From: Actinomycetes bacterium
GTDB taxonomy: Bacteria > Actinomycetota > Coriobacteriia > Coriobacteriales > Atopobiaceae
Assembly: GCA_029546925.1 (NCBI GenBank)
Contig: JAKPQM010000003.1
Coordinates: forward strand, 1 to 36,068
Length of the DNA stretch: 36,068 nucleotides
Reading direction: 5' to 3'
In this document: piece by piece, positions 30,573 to 36,068 of the stretch
Numbering within the stretch: position 1 is the first letter of the stretch
Layout of the letters: each line of letters starts with the position of its first letter
Program-made: the position numbers and the translations under genes
The notes under the pieces: generated by a model
The model's database searches: none
What the model saw: only the letters and a program-made list of their open reading frames with translations
What the model was told of the DNA's origin: nothing

Positions 30573-31859
30573 ATGCACGATATCTCACCCATCGCCATCC
30601 CGCCCCAAGACGGCATGGAGCGCTACGGGTTCACAGCCTGCGAGGGCGGCGTCTGCGCGGCCCTGGGCATCGAAGCCGCAGGTGTCTACGCGGGTTTCCG
30701 CAGGAATCCCAACCGCCTCGACCTCGCCCTCGTCGCTGCCGAGAAGCCCTGCGCCTGCGCGGCGACCTTCACGACCAATCGCTTCTGCGCAGCCCCCGTG
30801 CAGGTTTCGCGTCCACGTGCCGCTGCCGGTAGGGCGCGGGCGGTGATCCTGAACTCCGGGAACGCGAACGCTGCCACGGGGAATGCCGGTGTCGAGGTAG
30901 CGCTGGCCTCGTCCGTCCTCGTTGCAGAGGCACTCGGCTGCGCTCCCGACGAGGTCCTCGTGGCCTCCACCGGCGTCATCGGCGTGCCGCTGCCGCTCGA
31001 GCCCTATAAGTCCGGCGTGCCTGCTGCCGTCGCCGCCCTCGCGCGCACACCCGAGGCTGCCCATAACGCCGCGACCGCCGTCATGACCACCGATACCCGC
31101 GCCAAGGAGGCCTCGGTTGCCGGCACGATCGCAACGGGTGCCGATGACGATCCCATCGCCGTGCACGTGGGCGGGTTCGTCAAGGGCTCGGGTATGATCC
31201 AGCCGGATATGGCGACGATGCTCTGCGTGGTCACGACCGATGCGCCGCTCACTTCCGAGGCGGCCCATGCAGCGCTCCTTGCTGCGGTCAAGACCACGTT
31301 CAACCACGTGACCGTCGATTCCGACACCTCCACGAACGATTCCGCCTTCCTGCTGGCCACAGGTGCTGCCGGGGGAGAGGAGATCGACGAGGACTCGCCT
31401 GCGTATCCCGCTGTCGCCGCCGCCATCCATGGCGTGTGCGAGACGCTCGCCCGCATGATCGCCGCCGACGGCGAGGGCGCCACCAAACTCGTCACCGTCG
31501 ATGTCGTGGGAGCCCCGACGGCATCCGATGCGGATGCCGTGGCCTTCTCGATCGCAAATTCCCCGCTCGTCAAGTGCGCCCTCTTCGGCCGCGATGCCAA
31601 CTGGGGTCGCATCGCCGCCGCTGCGGGCAAGAGCGGCGTCGACTTCGACCAGTATGCCTGCGATATCGACCTCATGGGCGTGCCGGTGCTGAGGGGCGGC
31701 CTGCCGCTTCCCATGGACGAGGACGAGATGCTGCGCCGTTTCGGGGATCCCGAGATCGCCATCGCGATCTCGCTCGGTGCGGGCGACGCCTGCTCGCGCG
31801 TCTGGACTTGCGATCTCACCCATGACTACGTGACCATCAACGGCGACTACCGTACCTAG
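30573..31859 (+). CDS. argJ: Bifunctional glutamate N-acetyltransferase / ornithine acetyltransferase
   Basis: This 428-residue enzyme moves the acetyl group from acetylornithine to glutamate and so closes the acetyl cycle; bifunctional forms also use acetyl-CoA. The self-cleavage site is KGSGMIQPDMATML, with Thr215 becoming the N-terminal nucleophile of the beta chain. ILNSGNANAATG and SDTSTNDSAFLLA match the family. The start is ATG 30573 after GAGAGGAAGA, 49 nt beyond argC; the frame is open upstream inside argC, but that is a shadow. No argA or argE is in the window, in line with a recycling pathway. Confidence 0.97.
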   Translation: MHDISPIAIPPQDGMERYGFTACEGGVCAALGIEAAGVYAGFRRNPNRLDLALVAAEKPCACAATFTTNRFCAAPVQVSRPRAAAGRARAVILNSGNANAATGNAGVEVALASSVLVAEALGCAPDEVLVASTGVIGVPLPLEPYKSGVPAAVAALARTPEAAHNAATAVMTTDTRAKEASVAGTIATGADDDPIAVHVGGFVKGSGMIQPDMATMLCVVTTDAPLTSEAAHAALLAAVKTTFNHVTVDSDTSTNDSAFLLATGAAGGEEIDEDSPAYPAVAAAIHGVCETLARMIAADGEGATKLVTVDVVGAPTASDADAVAFSIANSPLVKCALFGRDANWGRIAAAAGKSGVDFDQYACDIDLMGVPVLRGGLPLPMDEDEMLRRFGDPEIAIAISLGAGDACSRVWTCDLTHDYVTINGDYRT

Positions 31860-31871
31860 GAGACTCCCATC

Positions 31872-32753
31872 ATGATGCAGGAACACGATAATGCGAAGCT
31901 CTCTGCGGATGAGGCCAAAGCCGCCGTCCTCGTGGAGGCGCTTCCGTGGATCAACAAGATGAACGGCAAGACCTTCGTGGTGAAGTACGGCGGGGCGGCT
32001 ATGGAGGATAGCGATCTTTGCCGCGAGGTTGTGAAGGATCTCGTCCTCATGTACCTTATCGGCGTGCGCATCGTGCTCGTGCACGGTGGCGGCAAGGCGA
32101 TCTCCGCCCTCATGGAGCAGCTCGATGTCCCCGTGCAGTTCAAAGATGGCTACCGCGTCACCGATGAGGCTGCCATGAATGTGGTGCAGATGGCGCTTGT
32201 GGGCAACGTGAACCAGATGCTCGTCTCGCAGATCAACGCCTACGGCGAGCTTGCCGCCGGCATCTCCGGCGCCGACGGCCGCACGTTCGAATGCGTGGCC
32301 CAAGATCCCGAGCTCGGTCGCGTCGGCGTGATCGAGAGGGTCAATACCAAGCTCGTATCCGAGATCTTAGACGATGGCTACATCCCCGTCATCGCGAGCG
32401 TGGGCTGGGGTCCCGACGGCGCCTACAACGTCAACGCCGACCTCGCCGCTGCCTCCATGGCCAAGGCGCTCCATGCCGATAAGCTCGTGTACCTCTCCGA
32501 TGTCGACGGCCTCTACCGTGATTTCTCCGATAAGGGCAGCCTGATCAGCCGCATGACCTTGGACGAGATGAACGCGCTTATCGCCTCTGATGAACTCGAG
32601 AGCGGCATGATTCCCAAGATGGCCTCGGCGGCAGATGCGCTCGAGCAGGGTGTCCGCCGCGTGCACTTCCTGAACGGTACCGCCCCGCATTCGCTGCTGC
32701 TCGAGTTCCTCACCAACTCCGGCATCGGCACCATGTTTCTCAAGGAGGAGTAG
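31872..32753 (+). CDS. argB: Acetylglutamate kinase
   Basis: This 293-residue amino-acid kinase phosphorylates N-acetylglutamate. The motifs FVVKYGGAAM and IVLVHGGGKAIS bind ATP and substrate. YRVTDEAAMNVVQMALVGNV and NADLAAASMAKALHADKLVY are conserved. A helix of about 25 residues (SADEAKAAVLVEALPWINKM) precedes the domain, as in arginine-sensitive hexameric enzymes, so feedback inhibition is likely but not shown. The start is ATG 31872 (or the next codon, 31875), with TAGGAGA at the argJ stop. Confidence 0.97.
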   Translation: MMQEHDNAKLSADEAKAAVLVEALPWINKMNGKTFVVKYGGAAMEDSDLCREVVKDLVLMYLIGVRIVLVHGGGKAISALMEQLDVPVQFKDGYRVTDEAAMNVVQMALVGNVNQMLVSQINAYGELAAGISGADGRTFECVAQDPELGRVGVIERVNTKLVSEILDDGYIPVIASVGWGPDGAYNVNADLAAASMAKALHADKLVYLSDVDGLYRDFSDKGSLISRMTLDEMNALIASDELESGMIPKMASAADALEQGVRRVHFLNGTAPHSLLLEFLTNSGIGTMFLKEE

Positions 32754-32755
32754 CC

Positions 32756-34015
32756 ATGCAGACCGCAGATACTTCGCTCGCCACCGCGATCAGCTTGGAT
32801 TCGGCGTACGTCATGCCCACCTTCGCCCGCTTCGGCGTGGAGTTCGTGAAGGGCGAGGGTGCCGTGCTCATCGATAGCGCGGGCAAGCGCTACCTCGACT
32901 TCCTCGCGGGCATCGGCGTGGTCTCGCTCGGGCATCGCCATCCTGCCGTGGTCTCGGCGCTCCACGCCCAGATCGATCGCGTATGGCAGGTCGGCAATTA
33001 CTACCACGAGGAGAACCGAGGCGAGCTCGCCCGTGCCGTCGCCCAGCTCCTTGCAGCCACGACCGACGAGGTCGGCCACCTGACCGGATCAACGGGGACC
33101 GCATGGAAGCTGTTCTTCTCCAATTCGGGTGCCGAATCCAACGAGGGCGCCTTCAAGCTCGCCCGTCGTTGGGGGGAGATCAAGCTCGGCGGGGCTTCGA
33201 CCATCATCTCTGCCAAGCGGAGCTTCCATGGCCGTACGCTGGCGACGCTTGCGGCGACAGGCCAGGATGTCTTCCACAGGAGCTTCGGTCCCTTCCCGCC
33301 CGGCTTCTCCTACGTGGAGCTGAACGATCCCGCGGCCCTTGAAGCGGCTGTTTCGCAGCCCGCAGAGGGTGCGGATGCCGTATGCGGCGTCATGCTCGAG
33401 TGCGTGCAGGGCGAGGGCGGCGTGTGGCCTGCCGAGCTCGATTATCTGCGCGCGGTCCGCGAACTCTGCGACGAGCGCGGCATAGCCCTTATCATCGACG
33501 AGATCCAGACGGGATTCTTCCGCTGCGGCGCTCCCTTCGCCTACCAGCTCGCCGGCATCGAGCCCGATGTGGTGAGCATGGCCAAGGGCATCGCGGACGG
33601 GTTCCCCATGGGTGCCGTCGCCGCGCGTGCCGAGCTGTCCGATCTCATGGCTCCCGGCGATCATGGCTCCACCTTCGGCGGCAATGCGCTTGCCGCCGCG
33701 GCAGGTCGCGCCACGGTCGAGGCACTCGTCTCCGAGAAGATCGGCGCCCATGTCATCGCAGCGGGCCAGCATCTGGTACGGCGCTTGGCAGCGCTTCCGC
33801 ATGTCGTCGAGGTGCGCGGGCACGGGCTTTTGCGCGGCGCCCAGTTCGATGTGCCCATTGCCAACGAGCTTGTCTCCGCAGGTCTCGATGCGGGCCTCGT
33901 CTTGAACCATATCGGCGATTCCATCCTGCGCTTCCTGCCGCCGCTCGTGGTCAGCTACGAGCAGATCGACGAGATGGCCGATCGTCTGGCTCTTCTTATC
34001 GACAGGCTCGCATAG
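32756..34015 (+). CDS. argD: Acetylornithine aminotransferase
   Basis: This 419-residue PLP enzyme transfers the amino group from glutamate to N-acetylglutamate semialdehyde. The lysine that binds PLP is Lys277 in SMAKGIADGFPMGA. FSNSGAESNEGAFKLARRWG, SFHGRTLATLAATG and IIDEIQTGFFRCG are class-III aminotransferase signatures. ATG 32756 follows the argB stop by 2 nt, and its AAGGAGGAG ribosome site lies within the end of argB. It is the last gene of the operon in this window; argF and argG/H are not present. Confidence 0.96.
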   Translation: MQTADTSLATAISLDSAYVMPTFARFGVEFVKGEGAVLIDSAGKRYLDFLAGIGVVSLGHRHPAVVSALHAQIDRVWQVGNYYHEENRGELARAVAQLLAATTDEVGHLTGSTGTAWKLFFSNSGAESNEGAFKLARRWGEIKLGGASTIISAKRSFHGRTLATLAATGQDVFHRSFGPFPPGFSYVELNDPAALEAAVSQPAEGADAVCGVMLECVQGEGGVWPAELDYLRAVRELCDERGIALIIDEIQTGFFRCGAPFAYQLAGIEPDVVSMAKGIADGFPMGAVAARAELSDLMAPGDHGSTFGGNALAAAAGRATVEALVSEKIGAHVIAAGQHLVRRLAALPHVVEVRGHGLLRGAQFDVPIANELVSAGLDAGLVLNHIGDSILRFLPPLVVSYEQIDEMADRLALLIDRLA

Positions 34016-34056
34016 CCGGATACCGCTCCATTACCCATATGCCCGCTGCGCAGCTG

Positions 34057-34140
34057 CACGATCATCCCAACCAAAACACGATCATCCCGCAGGTGTTCGC
34101 GAACATCCCGGGGATGATCGTGTTCCGATGGGGATGTTCG
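34057..34140. repeat. Interleaved inverted-repeat cluster after argD
   Basis: CACGATCATCCC occurs at 34057-34068 and 34077-34088, and its complement GGGATGATCGTG at 34111-34122. CGAACATCCC (34100-34109) lies inside that hairpin and pairs with GGGATGTTCG (34131-34140) outside it. GTTCGCGAAC (34095-34104) is a perfect 10 bp palindrome. The arms are nested in the order A-A-B-A'-B', so only one of the two long hairpins can form unless a pseudoknot is made. It is REP-like. Confidence 0.85.
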
Positions 34141-34226
34141 TGTGCGTAGCCAAAAATGGAAGGGAACGCGTCTTCCCGCTCGGGTTCTCGTTCGCGGAGC
34201 AGGCCTTCCCGCTCCCGCCATTCCCG

Positions 34227-34271
34227 CAGCAAGGGCCCCGATGACTGTACGGCCGCTAGGGGTCCTTGCTG
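34227..34271. terminator. Hairpin between convergent argD and MFS genes
   Basis: CAGCAAGGGCCCC (34227-34239) pairs with GGGGTCCTTGCTG (34259-34271), 13 bp with one G-T wobble and a 19 nt loop. No T-run follows on either strand, so it may be a weak bidirectional terminator or mRNA end-protecting hairpin. The remainder of 34016-34322 holds no gene. Confidence 0.5.
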
Positions 34272-34322
34272 GTAAAACGCGCCGAGAGGGCCATGCGGGC
34301 GCGTGCCGGGCATGCGGAAGCG

Positions 34323-35564
34323 CTATCTGTGGTCGGGCACCTTCATCATCACGAAGAAGCCGATGATGAAGAGGATGGCGATGGAGAGCACGCCGAGGGA
34401 GGGATTGCCCGTGATGAACGTGAACGCGGACACGAGACCCGTGCCCATGATGGCGGCATACTTTCCGAAGATATCGAAGAAACCGAAGTATTCGTTGACA
34501 TGCTCCTTGGGGCAGAGCCTGCCGAATTCCGAGCGCGAGAGCGCTTGGATGCCGCCTTGGAAGAGGCCGACGCAAATGGCGAGGATCCAGAACTCGACGG
34601 CGGTCCTCAAGAAGAAGGCCGCGAAGAGCGCGATGCAGAAATAGCCGAAGATACCCACGAGGATCATCTTCTTGGTGCCTACCGTGCGCCCGAGGCGGCC
34701 GTAGATGATGGAGGCGGGCCACGCGACGAACTGCGTCACGAGCAGCGCGAGCACGAGCTGGGTGCCGGCGATGCCGAGGTTCGCGCCGTAGCTCGTGGAC
34801 ATCTTGATGACGGTGTGGACGCCGTCGATATAGAAGAAGTAGGCGAGGATGAACCAGCGCAGCGACTCGTCGGCCCAGATGTTCTTGAGGGTCTTGCCGA
34901 TACCGGTGACGGCGTTTCTTATAGCGTTCGGCTCATAGGGCTTGAAGCTCTTCTGCTCGACGTTCTTGAGCATGGGGATGGTGAAGACGACCCACCAGAC
35001 CGTGGTGATCGCGAAGGCGATGAGCATGGCGGTTTGGAACGAGAGGCCCAGATTCTCGTAGTTGAGCACCACGAGCAGGCACACGATGAAGGGGATGCAG
35101 GAGCCCACATAGCCCCACGCGAAGCCCTGGGAGGAGACTTCGTCCATGCGCTCGTCTGTGGTGGCGTCCACGAGGAGAGCATCGTAGAAGACGAACGAGG
35201 AGTGGAGCATGACTGCGGAGATGACGTAGATCACGAGGAACGGCAGCCAAGTCCTGGGGAAGCCCAGGGCGATGGTGGCCACGGCGCCGGTACCTACCGT
35301 GCCGACGATGAACTTCTTGCGCATGCCCTGCATATCGGCAATCGAACCCAAGATAGGCATCAAGAGCGCGATGATGAGCGACGCGATGGTCTCGGCGAGG
35401 CCCCAGGCGCCCACGGCGACCTCCTCGACCGCCGGATCCTGCGCAGCGAGGTAATTGAAGTAGATGGGGATGACGCTCGTGGCGAGAAGGACGAGAGCGG
35501 AGTTGCCCACGTCGTAGAGGATCCAGCTCTTCTCGGCCTTGGTGAATCTCGTCTTTTCTGCCAT
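34323..35564 (-). CDS. MFS transporter of the Atg22/UMF1-like family
   Basis: This 413-residue membrane protein has about eleven or twelve helices. The N-terminus is KAEKSWILYDVGNSALVLLA, the WxxYDxGNSA pattern of Atg22/UMF1-like transporters. MPILGSIADMQGMRKKFIVG resembles the MFS loop 2-3 motif. The region GLFQGGIQALSRSEFGRLCP and then FGFFDIFGKYAAIMG is also typical. Substrates are unclear; amino acid efflux is known for fungal Atg22. ATG 35564 has AAAGGAGC upstream; the frame is open to 35657 but without a better start. Confidence 0.88.
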   Translation of the reverse strand: MAEKTRFTKAEKSWILYDVGNSALVLLATSVIPIYFNYLAAQDPAVEEVAVGAWGLAETIASLIIALLMPILGSIADMQGMRKKFIVGTVGTGAVATIALGFPRTWLPFLVIYVISAVMLHSSFVFYDALLVDATTDERMDEVSSQGFAWGYVGSCIPFIVCLLVVLNYENLGLSFQTAMLIAFAITTVWWVVFTIPMLKNVEQKSFKPYEPNAIRNAVTGIGKTLKNIWADESLRWFILAYFFYIDGVHTVIKMSTSYGANLGIAGTQLVLALLVTQFVAWPASIIYGRLGRTVGTKKMILVGIFGYFCIALFAAFFLRTAVEFWILAICVGLFQGGIQALSRSEFGRLCPKEHVNEYFGFFDIFGKYAAIMGTGLVSAFTFITGNPSLGVLSIAILFIIGFFVMMKVPDHR

Positions 35565-35640
35565 GGAAGCTCCTTTTGCCACATCCGACCCACCCATTGT
35601 AGGTTTGCATGGCGCGAATCCGGCGCTTGCCACGGCGAAC

Positions 35641-35665
35641 GGCCCGCTAAGGGCCACGGCGGGCC
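35641..35665. repeat. Hairpin in the divergent promoter region
   Basis: GGCCCGC (35641-35647) pairs with GCGGGCC (35659-35665), loop 11 nt. It lies between the two divergent genes and just upstream of the next promoter; it may be an operator. Confidence 0.4.
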
Positions 35666-35685
35666 GGATCGGAGGGGTTCAGCCG

Positions 35686-35691
35686 TATAAT
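35686..35691 (+). promoter_or_regulatory. -10 box of the phospholipase C-like gene
   Basis: A perfect TATAAT 38 nt before the start codon; the -35 region is GC-rich and weak. Confidence 0.45.
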
Positions 35692-35728
35692 GGGGGAGGG
35701 AAATCCGCTGCACCATGGAGGAGGAGCC

Positions 35729-36068
35729 ATGCCGTCAGTGCTCACCCATGATCTCTTCGGTCGCGATGCCTACGGGGCGGTGGCGCTCGAGCTCGGTTTT
35801 TCCACCACGGACGAGATGGATGCCTTCCTCCTCGGCAACCAAGGTCCCGACCCGCTCTTCTATCTGGCGGGCAATCCCCTCTTCGCGCAGTCGCGGGTGG
35901 GCGATCTCATGCACGACGAGAAGCCCTCGGCGCTCTTCTGCGCCCTGCGTGCGGCCGCCGATGGCACGGAGGGTTTCGAACGGCGCTGCGCCCGCGCCTA
36001 CATCGCGGGATTTCTCTGCCATTACCTGCTCGATCGCACCTCCCATCCGCTCATCATCGCCCAGCAGC
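35729..36068 (+). CDS. Zinc-dependent phospholipase C-like protein (partial, 5' end)
   Basis: The first 113 codons are present and the gene runs off the window. MPSVLTHDLFGRDAY at the start, LLGNQGPDPLFYL near residue 34 and AGFLCHYLLDRTSHP near residue 92 give the His/Asp pattern of the bacterial zinc-dependent phospholipase C family. There is no signal peptide, so it is probably cytoplasmic, unlike the clostridial toxin type. The ribosome site is GGAGGAGGAG. The substrate is unknown. Confidence 0.8.
   Translation, partial: MPSVLTHDLFGRDAYGAVALELGFSTTDEMDAFLLGNQGPDPLFYLAGNPLFAQSRVGDLMHDEKPSALFCALRAAADGTEGFERRCARAYIAGFLCHYLLDRTSHPLIIAQQ

Noticed and set aside
30585-32303. A 572-codon minus-strand frame opposite argJ and argB
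   Set aside because: It is His/Asp/Gly-rich shadow composition with no motifs; argJ and argB are certain.
34266-35690. A 474-codon plus-strand frame opposite the MFS gene
   Set aside because: It is an extremely Asp/Glu/His-rich shadow; the minus strand encodes a clear membrane transporter.

Overview
The window is GC-rich, densely packed, and reads as chromosomal DNA of a Gram-positive actinobacterium. The mannose-family PTS, the Tad pilus locus without a secretin, the CarD-like regulator and the style of the peptide-binding lipoprotein suggest class Coriobacteriia, possibly Collinsella or a close relative. That placement is inference from gene content; no rRNA or marker gene is present.

Layout. 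1-2447: tail of a mannose-family PTS operon (end of IIB, then IIC, IID and a DUF956 protein, with a strong hairpin before the last gene). 2657-3505: Cof-type HAD phosphatase. 3781-5577: a peptide-binding ABC lipoprotein whose two halves are in reversed order (a natural circular permutation), followed by a terminator and a REP-like repeat cluster. 5884-7956: a P-loop kinase overlapping a glycerophosphodiester phosphodiesterase, converging on an OhrR-type MarR regulator. 8041-10157: a lower-GC island with an M48 metallopeptidase, bounded by a 97-98 bp direct repeat that duplicates the marR promoter/operator and first codons. 10538-20038: a Tad/Flp pilus operon (CpaB, CpaE, CpaF, TadB, TadC, Flp pilin, an unknown small protein, a second pilin-like protein, TadE-like, TadG-like, a second TadE-like protein, DUF192, zinc-ribbon/FHA). 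Its genes mostly abut or overlap, so it is probably one transcript. 20172-24195: DUF2207 membrane protein, zinc-ribbon/YARHG protein, Tat-lipoprotein cyclophilin and acylphosphatase. 24282-24357: tRNA-Phe(GAA). 24613-27549: CarD-like regulator, citrate synthase and a second Cof-type HAD. 27553-34015: ArgR, a C39-fold membrane protein that has lost its catalytic Cys, and the argCJBD operon behind a good promoter with ARG-box-like sites. 34016-34322: an interleaved inverted-repeat cluster. 34323-36068: an Atg22/UMF1-like MFS transporter diverging from the start of a zinc-dependent phospholipase C-like gene.

How genes work together. The PTS genes form one sugar permease. The Tad genes supply motor, platform, pilins and accessory proteins of a surface pilus; no prepilin peptidase is in the window. 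ArgC, ArgJ, ArgB and ArgD convert glutamate to acetylornithine with acetyl recycling through ArgJ, and ArgR is the expected repressor. Citrate synthase could feed 2-oxoglutarate/glutamate synthesis.

The most unusual items are the circularly permuted substrate-binding protein, the direct-repeat-bounded peptidase island with an orphan promoter copy, the C39-like protein with Ser in place of Cys, and the interleaved intergenic repeats.
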